A stretch of DNA of 64,000 nt from Corynebacterium mendelii (GTDB lineage Bacteria > Actinomycetota > Actinomycetes > Mycobacteriales > Mycobacteriaceae). Shown piece after piece: positions 1 through 9,189 of the stretch. The translations under genes were made by a program, and so were the position numbers. The notes beneath the pieces are model-generated. The model was not told the origin of the DNA and ran no database searches. It saw only the letters and a program-made list of their open reading frames with translations. The stretch lies in NCBI RefSeq assembly GCF_017307055.1, contig NZ_JAFLEQ010000003.1, positions 603,733-667,732 on the forward strand. The letters are read 5' to 3'. Position 1 is the first letter of the stretch, and every line of letters begins with the position of its first letter.

Positions 1-242
1 GGGACACCGTCGAAGAGCACCACAAAGTGATGCTGGAGACCGGGCGTTTCGAGCACACCCGCCGCGAGCAGCAGGTCGGCTGGATGTGGTCGATGGTGCA
101 TGAAACCCTGCTCGGACGGCTCAACACCAACCCGGATGTGAAAAAGGTGAGAAAACTCGTCGAAGCGCAGCTGCGCCACGGCCAAATCACCCCGACCCTG
201 GGAGCGGAACGGGTCCTCAACGCCTTCGACGGCACCGTGTGA
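1..242 (+). CDS. meaB: MeaB/ArgK-type GTPase, C-terminal fragment
   Basis: This is the last ~80 codons of a gene that begins before the window; the frame is open from base 3 and ends at TGA 240-242. The visible part reads like the C-terminal dimerisation region of the MeaB/ArgK (LAO/AO transport ATPase) family, with the W-x-W-S-M segment and the closing L-x-x-G-x-I-T-P-x-L-x-A-E-R-x-L pattern. Family members are G3E GTPases that load and protect adenosylcobalamin-dependent methylmalonyl-CoA mutase in the cytoplasm. The mutase genes would be expected just upstream, outside the window. The GTPase motifs cannot be checked because they lie upstream, so the call rests on the tail only. Confidence 0.7.
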   Translation, partial: DTVEEHHKVMLETGRFEHTRREQQVGWMWSMVHETLLGRLNTNPDVKKVRKLVEAQLRHGQITPTLGAERVLNAFDGTV

Positions 243-366
243 GAGTTTTCTCGTCACAGAACGTGTCCCGGATCAATCCGCGCGGGTGACACCACCCCGG
301 CCCGCCGGGTGCGGGGGGACACGCCTGGCCGCCGGACGGGGTGTTCGCAGGTTGAAAGCCGGTGGC

Positions 367-1614
367 CTAATAGGTGTCTGTCGGATACCACACCGACACC
401 CCTTGCGGGGTGAGAGTGAAGCTGTAGCCATTGTTGGTGCAGGTCATTGTTTCCCCGGTGGCGGTGCACACAAAGGAGTGCCCGTCCAGCAGATGCTCAC
501 CGGGTTCAAGTACCGCCACCGGGGTCGTCTCATCGACGACCAGGGCCGGCCCGGGCCAGGCGCACGGCAGATTGTTCGAGTCCAGCTTCACCGCCGACGG
601 CACATCACCGTCACCGGCGGGCATACCGATCTCATCCGCGCTGCAGGCATGCCGCGTGCCCTGCCCCGGGGTAGCCCCGTCGGTGTTGTGCAGCCGGCAC
701 TCGAGCGGCGATCCGCCCTGTAATGGGCCAGTGGCCGCGTGGCAGAGAATGTTTCCGCTGGACGTGGTGAAAAACAGGCTGGTTGTATCCCCGTTGTTGT
801 CCGCCTGGGGGAACTTCCACAGCTCGGTGGCCGAAGAGTAGCCCTCAAACGGCACCGGCCCGGTGATGTTCCGGTTGTTGTAGGAGGTCAAATTCTCGGA
901 CATCTGCTCCGGGAGTTTCTCCGGCGGCAGGGATCCGGGCGGCGTTTCAAGCAGGTTGTTGCTGCAGCCCACATCCGGATCGACGAGTGTGATCGCCGCC
1001 TGCCCTTGTGTCACTGTCGCGCGGAAACGGGCGCCGGCAGCGGTGCCGGCACCGGGGCCTTCCAGGCAGTTGCCGGGGCCGAAGAAGGTGAAGGTGTCAC
1101 CGCCGTGTGACGGGGAGATCGAATAGTTGCCGGCGGGTGGTGTCATACCGGCAAACTGTGCACCGTCGAAAAACAGAATCCGGGTTTCCGCATGCCCGAA
1201 CTGGTTGCCGTCCATGACAAACCTGGTGGGCAGTCGTTGGATGATGGCGTAGCCCGGCCCGCCGCAGGGCGTGATGGTGTCATCGGTGACCCGCCACCCC
1301 CAGTCGGGTTGTTTCCGGTCGGGGATGGTGCGGGCGACCTGTCTGATCAAATCCCCGGAACTTGTGTCGGCGCAGCTTGTCCGGTCACCCGCCGGCTGGT
1401 CTTTGCCGAAGCCGTCACCGGCAGCGGACGCCGTAGCGGTGGTGGCCGGGGCCTGCTGGAGCTTGGTGGTCACTGTGACCGAGACCGGATCGTCGGCGGA
1501 GGTGCCGGTCGTGGTCGAACAGCCTGTGCACAGTGCGGCTGTCAGCGCCGCGGCAACAATGACCGGCGGGACAAATCCCGCGGCGTGCCGGGCGGTGGTG
1601 GTAATGGGTGTCAT
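367..1614 (-). CDS. secreted lipoprotein, function unknown
   Basis: A 415-residue predicted lipoprotein. The N-terminus has a hydrophobic signal segment (about residues 13-31) ending in the lipobox L-C-T-G-C, so Cys32 should be lipidated and the protein anchored on the outer face of the membrane. A Thr/Ala/Ser-rich linker (about 33-75) follows. The next part (about 80-165) has a W-x-W ... C ... R-I-L-F-F-D-G pattern that vaguely resembles LppP/LprE lipoproteins; this is only a resemblance. Several later Cys residues could form disulfides. It converges with the meaB end and diverges from metE. No ribosome-binding site is evident; the start was chosen because it gives a sensible signal peptide. 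Confidence 0.75.
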   Translation of the reverse strand: MTPITTTARHAAGFVPPVIVAAALTAALCTGCSTTTGTSADDPVSVTVTTKLQQAPATTATASAAGDGFGKDQPAGDRTSCADTSSGDLIRQVARTIPDRKQPDWGWRVTDDTITPCGGPGYAIIQRLPTRFVMDGNQFGHAETRILFFDGAQFAGMTPPAGNYSISPSHGGDTFTFFGPGNCLEGPGAGTAAGARFRATVTQGQAAITLVDPDVGCSNNLLETPPGSLPPEKLPEQMSENLTSYNNRNITGPVPFEGYSSATELWKFPQADNNGDTTSLFFTTSSGNILCHAATGPLQGGSPLECRLHNTDGATPGQGTRHACSADEIGMPAGDGDVPSAVKLDSNNLPCAWPGPALVVDETTPVAVLEPGEHLLDGHSFVCTATGETMTCTNNGYSFTLTPQGVSVWYPTDTY

Positions 1615-1822
1615 GCTCGCAAGGATTCAGGTCGGCGGGGCAAAGGGGGGCACAGTCCATGTTATTACCCCGGTGGGTATGAAGGGAAGACTTTTTTCGG
1701 CACCGCAGCCGGGATGAACACTCGCCGGAGGGGAAAAGTTTTCCCGTCCCCCAACCATCGTGGTGAGCTGGGGTGTCAGTGCCGTCGCCCGGCGCGCAGG
1801 GCGGGGGTGTCCATTCCGCTAC
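1615..1822. other. intergenic stretch, no gene seen
   Basis: The gap between the lipoprotein start (minus strand) and the metE control region. No credible coding sequence on either strand. I looked for a cobalamin riboswitch, which precedes metE in some actinobacteria, and did not recognise one up to base 1953. Confidence 0.6.
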
Positions 1823-1851
1823 TTGACAGACCGATCGGTCTGCAATAAAAC
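1823..1851 (+). promoter_or_regulatory. candidate metE promoter
   Basis: A consensus -35 hexamer TTGACA (1823-1828) is followed after 17 bp by TAAAAC (1846-1851), a weak -10 match. The McbR-type palindrome overlaps the -35 and the spacer, so a bound repressor would block RNA polymerase. The predicted leader to the metE start is about 95 nt. Confidence 0.45.
1827..1842. promoter_or_regulatory. McbR-type operator (perfect 16-bp palindrome)
   Basis: CAGACCGATCGGTCTG is a perfect inverted repeat. It fits the corynebacterial McbR pattern (N)AGAC-N6-GTCT(N). McbR is the TetR-family repressor of sulfur amino acid genes that responds to S-adenosylhomocysteine. A second, degenerate copy, TGAAC-N6-GTCTA, lies at 1856-1871, 29 bp further on centre to centre. 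The position over the metE promoter supports a methionine-repression role. The regulator gene itself is not in the window. Confidence 0.55.
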
Positions 1852-1953
1852 TTTGTGAACAGAGCGGTCTAGTAAGGGTCGCTTGTTTCCAGCGCTGTGC
1901 CGGGCGCATGTTCTCCACCCACCCTGAAAACCAATGTCGGAAGTGAAGGCATC

Positions 1954-4317
1954 ATGCCCACCCTGTTTGATTCCACCGTCGCCGGTGTCGGCCGGATCGG
2001 CCCCAACCGTGAACTGAAAAAAGCCCTCGAGAAATTCTGGGCCGACCCTTCCACCGGCCGGGAGCTGTCGGCCACCGCGCAGCGTCTGACCCGTGAACTG
2101 AGCGAGAATCTGGGGAAAAACGGTCTTTCCAGTATCGCCCACGCCGGACGCAGCTACTACGATGCGGTCCACGATGTCACCGCGTTGCTGGGGCTTTTCC
2201 CGCAGCGTGTCCGGGTTTTCGCCGACCACACAATCGATGATGGGCTGCCGGGCCACATCGACCGCTACTTTGCTGCTGCCCGGGGTGCGCAGGGCATTCC
2301 CGCCCTGGCGATGACCAAATGGTTCGACACCAACTACCACTATCTGGTCCCGGAATTGTCTTCCGTCTCACAGCCGGAACTCGACGCCGAATGGTTTGTC
2401 GCCGATATCGCTGACGCGGTCGCTGTTGAACCCCGTATCCGGCCGGTGCTGGTGGGGCCGATCACCTATCTGGCACTGGCACGCACCACTGACGGCAGCT
2501 GTCCATTTGAGCTGCTGGACGCAGTCGTCGACTGCTACGCGGAACTGATCACCCGGCTGGCGGCCACGGGCGTGGGCTGGATCCAGCTTGATGAGCCGAT
2601 TCTGGCAACCGATATTGATGCCGATCCGGAACGTGCCGGAGCCATCGGTGGCAAAGCCGAAAAAACCTACCGGCGGCTTGCCGCCGCACTGCATGACAGC
2701 CACCCGGACACCGGGCTTGTGGTCCAGACCTATTTCGGTGACGGCAATGCTGCCGTGGAGCTTTTGCAGGACACCGGCATCGATGCCCTTGGCGTGGATC
2801 TGGTCACCTACCGCACTGATGAGCGCTGTAGTGCCGGGGAAAAGACCTCTCCCGAGCAGTTGCTGCCTGCGTGGAAGGGCGGTATCGGCATTGTTGCCGG
2901 GGTGGTGGACGGCCGCAATATCTGGCGCACCGACTTATCCGATGCACTGGAGGTGATTGAAGCGTTAAAGAGCAGGGGAGAAGTGGCGGTATCAACCTCC
3001 GCATCGCTGCTGCATGTGCCCTACACGCTTGCCGGTGACAGCAGCTTCGACACCGATCCGGAACTGAAATCCTGGCTGGCTTTCGGCGCGGAAAAAGCAG
3101 GCGAAGTCGCAGTCCTGGCACGCCTGGCAGCCGGCGAAAGTTCCGCTGAACTGGAAGCGGCGGTGCAGGAGTCGACTGCAGCCCGGGCATCGCGCACCAA
3201 CTCCGGCCGCACCCACAGCGCAACGGTGCGCAGCAGGGTCGCAGCTGTTACCGACTCCGATCGCACGCGGCAACCCTGGCAGGTCCGCCGCAGCGCCCAG
3301 AAAACCAGTGTTCCGCTGCCCCCGCTGGCCACCACCACCATCGGGTCATTCCCGCAGACCAGTCAGATCAGACAGGCCCGGGCGGCCCACCGCAATGGAA
3401 AGATCGATGACCGGGCCTACCGGGAAGCGATGGAAAAAGAAATCGCCGACTGCATTGCCCGCCAGGAGGAACTCGGCCTGGATGTGCTGGTGCACGGGGA
3501 AGCCGAACGAAACGACATGGTGCAGTATTTCTCCGAGCAGCTTCACGGCTACCACGCCACCGCCAACGGGTGGGTGCAAAGCTATGGCTCCCGGTGTGTG
3601 CGCCCGCCGATCCTCTACGGTGATATCGTCCGCCCGGAAGCCATGACCGTCGACTGGTTCGCTTTCGCCCAGTCTTTGACCGATAAGCCGGTCAAAGGCA
3701 TGCTGACCGGACCTGTGACCATGCTCGCGTGGTCTTTTGTCCGTGACGACCAGCCGCTGGGGGACACCGCCGACCAGGTGGCTCTGGTGCTGCGTGACGA
3801 GATCGCCGATCTGGTGGCCGCCGGGGCGAAAATCATCCAGGTTGATGAACCGGCGATCCGGGAACTGCTGCCCCTGGTCAAAGACCGCAAGGGCGACTAT
3901 CTCGCCTGGTCGGTGGGAAGCTTCCGGTTGGCCACCGGAGGAGCTGCACCGGAAACCCAGATTCACACCCACATGTGCTACTCGGAGTTCAATGAGCTCA
4001 TCGACGCCATCGATGACCTGGATGCGGATGTGACCTCCATTGAGGCAGCCCGAAACGGCATGCAGGTGCTCGCCGCTGTGAAGGACCACGGTTATTCGCG
4101 TGGCATCGGGCCCGGAGTGTGGGACATTCACTCGCCCCGGGTGCCCGACCGCGGGGAAGTCGACGAACTGGTGGACGCCGCCCTGGAATCGGTGCCGGCC
4201 GAAGCTTTGTGGATCAACCCGGACTGCGGGCTGAAAACCCGTGGCTGGGAGGAAACGACGGCTTCGCTGGAGGTGCTGGTGGCTGCGGCACAGGCAGCCC
4301 GTGACCGGCTCCAGTAA
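1954..4317 (+). CDS. metE: cobalamin-independent methionine synthase
   Basis: MetE (787 aa) transfers the methyl group of 5-methyltetrahydropteroyl-polyglutamate to homocysteine in the cytoplasm without cobalamin. The N-terminal half carries the typical A-G-V-G-R-I-G-x-x-R-E-L-K start. The C-terminal half carries the zinc ligands in order: H-x-C in T-H-M-C-Y, Glu in S-I-E-A-A-R, and Cys in N-P-D-C-G-L-K. Length is normal for the family. The ATG at 1954 was preferred to an in-frame ATG at 1897 because homology starts a few residues after it and a purine-rich stretch precedes it. It is controlled by the McbR-type operator upstream. A cobalamin-dependent alternative, metH, lies about 9 kb downstream. 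Confidence 0.95.
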   Translation: MPTLFDSTVAGVGRIGPNRELKKALEKFWADPSTGRELSATAQRLTRELSENLGKNGLSSIAHAGRSYYDAVHDVTALLGLFPQRVRVFADHTIDDGLPGHIDRYFAAARGAQGIPALAMTKWFDTNYHYLVPELSSVSQPELDAEWFVADIADAVAVEPRIRPVLVGPITYLALARTTDGSCPFELLDAVVDCYAELITRLAATGVGWIQLDEPILATDIDADPERAGAIGGKAEKTYRRLAAALHDSHPDTGLVVQTYFGDGNAAVELLQDTGIDALGVDLVTYRTDERCSAGEKTSPEQLLPAWKGGIGIVAGVVDGRNIWRTDLSDALEVIEALKSRGEVAVSTSASLLHVPYTLAGDSSFDTDPELKSWLAFGAEKAGEVAVLARLAAGESSAELEAAVQESTAARASRTNSGRTHSATVRSRVAAVTDSDRTRQPWQVRRSAQKTSVPLPPLATTTIGSFPQTSQIRQARAAHRNGKIDDRAYREAMEKEIADCIARQEELGLDVLVHGEAERNDMVQYFSEQLHGYHATANGWVQSYGSRCVRPPILYGDIVRPEAMTVDWFAFAQSLTDKPVKGMLTGPVTMLAWSFVRDDQPLGDTADQVALVLRDEIADLVAAGAKIIQVDEPAIRELLPLVKDRKGDYLAWSVGSFRLATGGAAPETQIHTHMCYSEFNELIDAIDDLDADVTSIEAARNGMQVLAAVKDHGYSRGIGPGVWDIHSPRVPDRGEVDELVDAALESVPAEALWINPDCGLKTRGWEETTASLEVLVAAAQAARDRLQ

Positions 4318-4344
4318 AAGCCGGCGGGTTTTTCTGCCTGTGCC

Positions 4345-4374
4345 GTGCCCCGGCCGGTACCACAGCCGGGGCAC
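4345..4374. terminator. hairpin between convergent metE and SDR genes
   Basis: A 10-bp perfect stem, GTGCCCCGGC / GCCGGGGCAC, with a 10-nt loop, placed between two convergent genes. No clear T-run follows on either strand, so termination is inferred from position and stem strength. Confidence 0.5.
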
Positions 4375-4397
4375 ACACCAGGCAAGTCCACCAGGAT

Positions 4398-5954
4398 TTA
4401 CCAGCTGGAAGGCTGGTAGTCCTTGAGGAAACACCCGTAGAGATCCACCCCGTTTTCGCCCTGCACAATCGGGTCGTAGACCCTGGCCGCCCCATCGACC
4501 AGATCCAGCGGGGCGTGGAAGCCTTCCTCGGCCAGCCGTTTTTTCGTCGTATGGGGCCGTTCGTCGGTGATCCACCCGGTATCGACCGCGGTGATGAGAA
4601 TATTGTGCTCGAACAACTCATTGGCGGATGTTCTGGTGAGCATGTTCAACGCGGCTTTGGCCATGTTGGTGTGCGGGTGCCCGGGGCCTTTGTAGCCGCG
4701 GGAAAACACCCCCTCCATGGCGGAGACATTGACGATGTATTTGCGTCTGGCTGGAGAGGCCTCCAGGGCGGGGCGCAGGCGGTCGATGAGAATAAACGGT
4801 GCGGTGGCGTTGCACAGCTGCACTTCCAGCATCTCCAGGGGATCAACCTGGCCGATGGTGGCCACCCACGAATTGTGGTCGACTTTGTCCGGGATCAGCC
4901 CGCCGGCATCAATGGCGGTGCCGCGCTCCACCTCCTCCAGGGCAGCGGAACCCCCGGTCATGGCCATGGCCGCGAGCCTGGAGGCATGAATCTGTGCCTG
5001 TGCGGCAGCCAGCGCCCGGGTGTCATCTTCCGGGGGTTCGGGTGTCTCCGCGGGTAGTGGACCAGCGGCACCAAGGGCTGCAGTACCCCCGGCGGCCAAA
5101 GCCTTGGGGTGCAAAGCCGAGGTTTCGCCGAAAACAGTGCAGTCGATGTGTTGCTCCAGCCCGGTCAACGGGGCTTTTTCCGCATCCACCAGCCCGTTGT
5201 AGGCACCGGGCAGCCGTCTGACTGTTTGGGCGGCATTGTTGATGAGAATATCCAGGTGGCCTACAGCGGCCACCCGGTCGGCCAACGCCACCACCTGGGC
5301 AGGGTCGCGTAAATCAATACCGATAATATGCAACCGGTCCAGCCAGTCGGGTGAATCGGCGACAGCGGCAAACCGGCGGGCCGCATCGTTGGGAAAACGG
5401 GTGGTGATCGTCAGATCCGCGCCATCGCGCAGCAGTTTCAGTGCAATGTACATGCCGATCTTGGCCCGCCCGCCGGTGAGAAGTGCCCGGCGGCCGGTCA
5501 AATCCACCCGCTGGGATCTGCGGCGGCGGTTGTCGGCCGCACAATCCGGGCACAACTGGTGGTGGAAGGAATCGACCAGGGTGTAGGGCTTTTTGCAGAC
5601 ATAGCAGTTTTGTGCCCGCTGCAGTTTCCCGGCGAATCCGTACGGGGTGGCCACATCACCCGGCCCGAGCGCTTTGTGTTGCCCTTCAGCCGGGGTGATC
5701 AACAGCCCGGAGGTTTCATCATCGAGGCGCCGCGGATTGGCGGTGGCGGTTTTCGCCAGCACCGCCCGATCGGCATCCAGTCTTTTCTGCCGGGCTTTTT
5801 TCCGGCGGGATTTTTTCACCGCCTTGAACAACCTGCCGACCGCCCGCTGCAGTACCACCGAATCGGGGTGTTCGTCATCAAGATCACCGGCCCGGCGCAG
5901 CACTTTCAGGCAGATGTCAAGCTCGTCCGGATCGATGGGGGACTGGTCAGGCAT
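4398..5954 (-). CDS. SDR-family oxidoreductase with N-terminal zinc-ribbon-like region
   Basis: A 518-residue protein, about twice the length of a classical short-chain dehydrogenase. Residues 1-90 are charged, with a Lys/Arg-rich segment near 48-63. Two C-x2-C pairs (C-Y-V-C and C-P-D-C, about residues 117-139) look like a zinc ribbon. The Rossmann part starts near residue 150 with T-G-G-R-A-K-I-G and has N-N-A-A at the usual place. A Pro/Ala-rich insertion splits the Rossmann domain. The active-site Ser is visible in N-V-S-A-M-E-G, but the canonical Y-x3-K reads T-N-M-A-K, so the catalytic Tyr is not where expected. The N-M-A-K-A-A-L-N-M stretch seems to be a family trait. Substrate unknown; NAD(P) binding is inferred. 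Confidence 0.75.
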   Translation of the reverse strand: MPDQSPIDPDELDICLKVLRRAGDLDDEHPDSVVLQRAVGRLFKAVKKSRRKKARQKRLDADRAVLAKTATANPRRLDDETSGLLITPAEGQHKALGPGDVATPYGFAGKLQRAQNCYVCKKPYTLVDSFHHQLCPDCAADNRRRRSQRVDLTGRRALLTGGRAKIGMYIALKLLRDGADLTITTRFPNDAARRFAAVADSPDWLDRLHIIGIDLRDPAQVVALADRVAAVGHLDILINNAAQTVRRLPGAYNGLVDAEKAPLTGLEQHIDCTVFGETSALHPKALAAGGTAALGAAGPLPAETPEPPEDDTRALAAAQAQIHASRLAAMAMTGGSAALEEVERGTAIDAGGLIPDKVDHNSWVATIGQVDPLEMLEVQLCNATAPFILIDRLRPALEASPARRKYIVNVSAMEGVFSRGYKGPGHPHTNMAKAALNMLTRTSANELFEHNILITAVDTGWITDERPHTTKKRLAEEGFHAPLDLVDGAARVYDPIVQGENGVDLYGCFLKDYQPSSW

Positions 5955-6143
5955 GAGGGTGTGCTTTCACAACGTCGTGGGCAACATCGGGGGTGACGGT
6001 CAGGGCACAAGGGGTATTGCCCATCTTCACCGTCTGCGACACTTTACCGCCGTCACATCCGCCAGGGGCACAGCAGATAGGTGCCGACCGGACACCAGAG
6101 TCCCGCTCCCACACGCAGTGGCCGGTAGGCTGGGCTTTCGCGG

Positions 6144-6161
6144 GGAGGATATATCTCCTCC
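6144..6161. promoter_or_regulatory. inverted repeat GGAGGA-N6-TCCTCC, possible operator
   Basis: Two 6-bp arms around an AT core (TATATC), in the 259-bp gap between the divergently transcribed SDR gene and the NmrA-like gene, 53 bp before the latter. The symmetry and AT centre suggest a dimeric regulator site, but no family was recognised. Confidence 0.3.
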
Positions 6162-6213
6162 GGCAACGGCGTTCGCCAGCACCACAACAACCGACCGATT
6201 GGACAAACACCCC

Positions 6214-7086
6214 ATGGCAACGATCGCAGTGGCGGGAGCCACCGGCTATGCAGGCCGTTATCTTGTTCACCGTGCCCACGACCGCGGCCACAGGGTCATC
6301 GCCTGTGTGCGCGACGAAGTCAAAACCAGGATTCCCGGGAAAGCCGGGGCCCCGTCAATCAGCCATATCGCCGATGACATCCGGGTGGCTGATTTCACCG
6401 ACCGTGCAGCCTGTGCCACCGCTGTCGCCGGGGCCGATATTGTCATCAGTGCTGTCGGCCGGGCAGGCGGGGACGGGTGGGCCATCGATTTCGGCGCCAA
6501 CGTCAATCTGCTGGCCGCGGCCGGCCAGGCGGGTGCCACCCGGTTTGTCTACATCAATTCGTTGAACGCGACACCGGGGGCAGTGGGCGGACTGGCGGCC
6601 AAGGCAGCGTTCGTCCATGCCAGCCAGCTCAGCCCGGTGGACACTGTCATCGCCTCACCATCGGGGTTTTTCTCCGACATGGCGGGAGTACTGCGGCAGG
6701 CGGCCGGCGAGACGGTATTCCTGCCGCCTGATCCGGATATCCGCCTCAATCCGGTGCACGGTGCCGACCTGGCCGACACACTGCTTGATGCCGCTGAATC
6801 CGAGATCGCGCCCGAGCCGTTCACCGTCGGTGGGCCGGATATTTTCACCTACGGCCAGATTCTTGATATGGCGATCACCTCGTTGGGCACCGACCCGACA
6901 ATTGTGCGGGTTCCCGATTTCGGTGACAAAGGACGCGACGTTGTGGCCGCGGTGGCCGGCGACAGGGCGCCGATGTGGCTGAAAATGATGGAAACCTATC
7001 TGTCCCGGGATGCCATCGGCGAACCCCACGGAACCCACCACCTGAAAGACTTCTTCGACGACCAGCGCGGTGCGTTCCACGAGTAG
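6214..7086 (+). CDS. NAD(P)-binding protein, atypical SDR / NmrA-like
   Basis: A 290-residue protein that begins directly with the dinucleotide-binding glycine motif (V-A-G-A-T-G-Y-A-G-R), typical of atypical SDRs and NmrA-like proteins. An acidic D-F-T-D-R segment near residue 57 and a V-I-S-A-V-G segment fit the second and fourth Rossmann strands. The later part (N-P-V-H-G-A-D-L-A-D) resembles the extended-SDR region that contacts the substrate. These proteins are reductases, epimerases or redox sensors; the substrate cannot be inferred. The ATG at 6214 was chosen over an ORF opening at 5647 because the glycine motif must lie at the N-terminus. It stands alone, divergent from the zinc-ribbon SDR gene. 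Confidence 0.75.
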   Translation: MATIAVAGATGYAGRYLVHRAHDRGHRVIACVRDEVKTRIPGKAGAPSISHIADDIRVADFTDRAACATAVAGADIVISAVGRAGGDGWAIDFGANVNLLAAAGQAGATRFVYINSLNATPGAVGGLAAKAAFVHASQLSPVDTVIASPSGFFSDMAGVLRQAAGETVFLPPDPDIRLNPVHGADLADTLLDAAESEIAPEPFTVGGPDIFTYGQILDMAITSLGTDPTIVRVPDFGDKGRDVVAAVAGDRAPMWLKMMETYLSRDAIGEPHGTHHLKDFFDDQRGAFHE

Positions 7087-7151
7087 AAACCGCACGCAAA
7101 AACCCGCCCCCTCCACCTGTACAAACAACCGGGTGACAAGGGCGGGCAAAC

Positions 7152-7188
7152 GACACAGGCGGCAACCGTGAAGGTTGCCGCCTGTGTC
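7152..7188. terminator. strong hairpin between the NmrA-like gene and tRNA-Leu
   Basis: A perfect 16-bp inverted repeat (GACACAGGCGGCAACC and its complement) with a 5-nt loop. It lies just 3' of the tRNA gene on the minus strand and after the plus-strand gene, so it may serve both. Only a short T-stretch follows on the minus strand. Confidence 0.65.
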
Positions 7189-7194
7189 ATCGTG

Positions 7195-7280
7195 TGTCCG
7201 GAGGGGGACTTGAACCCCCACGTCCGTTAATAGGACACTAGCACCTCAAGCTAGCGCGTCTACCATTCCGCCACCCGGAC
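7195..7280 (-). tRNA. tRNA-Leu (anticodon GAG)
   Basis: Reading the minus strand from 7280: acceptor arm GTCCGGG pairs with the 3' arm TCCGGAC (last pair G-T). The anticodon stem CTAGC/GCTAG encloses the loop TTGAGGT with anticodon GAG (7245-7247), which reads CUC and CUU leucine codons. A long variable arm (GTCC/GGAC with AT-rich loop), typical of leucine tRNAs, precedes the T arm (GGGGGTTCAAGTCCCCC). The discriminator is A; the 3' CCA is not encoded. Confidence 0.96.
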
Positions 7281-7495
7281 AGGGTGTGGCATCCAGCGTT
7301 TCTCAGCTGGGCACCGCCTAAGCCTATCGTGCAATGTTGCCCGGAAACAAATTACCAGCTTGTGATGAATTTTTCCGGCTTATTGGCGGCGCCTTGGCGA
7401 GATTGCGGCGGAAGGTTTTCCCCGTTGTGACAATCATGGGACGAAGACCCGGCCCCACAGGCTGCCACATCGCGGTCACCTGTCACCGGCGCCGG

Positions 7496-7501
7496 TAAGC
7501 T
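7496..7501 (+). promoter_or_regulatory. -10 box TAAGCT of a leaderless gene
   Basis: TAAGCT ends 8 nt before the GTG at 7510, so the transcript would begin at or close to the start codon. There is no Shine-Dalgarno sequence. Confidence 0.5.
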
Positions 7502-7509
7502 GTCGAAGC

Positions 7510-9189
7510 GTGCCAATCTTTTCGCCCCGACCGTCCCCCGCCCGGCGCTGGCGGTGGATCGCCCCGGACACCCCACCCGGTGAACAGCCCCTGCTGACCG
7601 GCCGGACAATATCTTCGGCCCGCAGGCTGACACTGGCCGCCTTATTCGGCCACCGCACGGCAACGTGGCTGATTGTGGTGATGGTCCTCATCCAGCAGGC
7701 GAGTACCGTTGCCGTGTCAAAAGTTTTGGGCCAGGCCACCGATTCGGTGCTGGCGGTGGGAACCTGGGCCGCCTTTAGCGCTGTCGCCTGCATACTCATT
7801 GCCCTGCAAATCATCAACTGGGTGCTGGAAACAACCACCTCACCTTTGGTCGACATCACCGGCAAGCGGGTCACTCACGGTCTGCGCCTGGAACTTTTGG
7901 GCGCACTCGTCGACGGCCCCCGCCCGGAGATGACACCGGGCACCATTTTGAACACCATCGACCAGGATTCCACCAACCTGGTTGATGTGAAGGAAGTGTT
8001 TTTCTTCCCCGTGCCGGTGGGTTTCTACTCCCTGGTCACGGCTGTGACCCTGTCGTTTATCGACTGGCGGTTCGGGTTGTGCGTGGCAGGCGGAGTGGTT
8101 GCCACTTCACTGGCCGGCCTGGCCACCGCACCGGTGATCACCGCCAAAGCCGCCGCCAGGAGGCAGGCTGAAACAGCCGCGATCAGTGTTGGAACCGATC
8201 TTGCCAGCGGCTCCCGGGTGGTCAAGGGATTGGGTGCGGTGGCGGCCTCGGAACACAAGTTCGCCCGGCACATGGACGGTGTGCTCGAAGCTTCCCTCTC
8301 CGAGATCACGACCCTGCTGGTGCTCGGCCAAATCCGGCAGCTGGTGCCGGTCGTGTTCGGTTTCAGTACGGTCGCATGGGCGGCCGTGATGGCCTTCGAG
8401 GGCAGGATCAGCCCCGCGGAGCTGGTCACCGTCACCATTTTGGTGCCCACCACACTGCAGGTGTCCGGTTTTGCGGTTGGATTCGCCATTGACGTCTGGT
8501 CAAGATCAGCCGCCTCAGCCGGCCGGATCATCGATTTCAATACCGCTGTGTCCGTAGCCCGTGCCACCGGCGGCGCTCCCACCCCGGTGACCGGAGGCCC
8601 CGCCGGTGTTTTCGGGGCGGGCCTGACCGTTCTTGCCCCGGCGACAGCGGAGGAAAAACGGCTGGTGTCAGAGATGGTGGCAACGTTGTCGGACAACCCC
8701 GGAACCATTGTCGCCCCGCACAAGGTCACTGTTTTCGAGGGCAGCCTGGCCGACAATATCGATCCCACCGGACAGGTCGGTACAACCCGTGTCCGGGCTG
8801 CGCTGGATGCGGCCTGCTGCCGGGATATCGTCACCCGTCTGGGTAGCCGGGATCCCACCAATGACACCGGTTGCCCGGCGCAGCTTCCCGACGGTGTGAT
8901 CGGTGAAGCGGGCCTGAACCTTTCCGGCGGGCAGCGGCAGCGCGTCGCCCTGGCCCGGGTACTGGCAGCCGACCCGCACGTGCTGGTGCTTGATGAACCG
9001 ACCACCGGGCTGGATGCGGTCACCCTGGATGCGGTGGCCGCCAACACGGCGGCAATCCGGGGGCGGAAAACAACCGTTGTGATCACCGGGGCACATGCCT
9101 GGAAGTCGGTTGCCGACCGGGTACTTACCGGCAGTGCTTTGACCCGAATATGCCGGGTCCCCGGCAGGCGGGAGGAGGAACAACAATGA
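7510..9189 (+). CDS. ABC exporter half-transporter with degenerate ATP-binding domain (lacks Walker A)
   Basis: A 559-residue fused membrane/ATPase protein. Hydrophobic segments between about residues 52 and 330 form a type IV (ABC exporter) membrane domain. The ATPase domain (about 365-550) is shortened: the stretch that should hold the A-loop, Walker A and Q-loop is compressed, with no G-x2-G-x-G-K-S/T (it reads [11 protein letters not shown] at 367-377). The second half is intact: LSGGQ at 471-475, Walker B V-L-V-L-D-E-P at 491-497, and a His after T-G-A. It can therefore supply a signature motif to a partner but not bind ATP in its own P-loop. The GTG start fits the leaderless -10 box. 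It overlaps the partner gene by 4 nt (ATGA). Substrate unknown. Confidence 0.85.
   Translation: MPIFSPRPSPARRWRWIAPDTPPGEQPLLTGRTISSARRLTLAALFGHRTATWLIVVMVLIQQASTVAVSKVLGQATDSVLAVGTWAAFSAVACILIALQIINWVLETTTSPLVDITGKRVTHGLRLELLGALVDGPRPEMTPGTILNTIDQDSTNLVDVKEVFFFPVPVGFYSLVTAVTLSFIDWRFGLCVAGGVVATSLAGLATAPVITAKAAARRQAETAAISVGTDLASGSRVVKGLGAVAASEHKFARHMDGVLEASLSEITTLLVLGQIRQLVPVVFGFSTVAWAAVMAFEGRISPAELVTVTILVPTTLQVSGFAVGFAIDVWSRSAASAGRIIDFNTAVSVARATGGAPTPVTGGPAGVFGAGLTVLAPATAEEKRLVSEMVATLSDNPGTIVAPHKVTVFEGSLADNIDPTGQVGTTRVRAALDAACCRDIVTRLGSRDPTNDTGCPAQLPDGVIGEAGLNLSGGQRQRVALARVLAADPHVLVLDEPTTGLDAVTLDAVAANTAAIRGRKTTVVITGAHAWKSVADRVLTGSALTRICRVPGRREEEQQ

Noticed and set aside
1615-1953. Cobalamin riboswitch before metE
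   Set aside because: No B12 box or aptamer core was recognised; the region instead holds an McbR-type operator.
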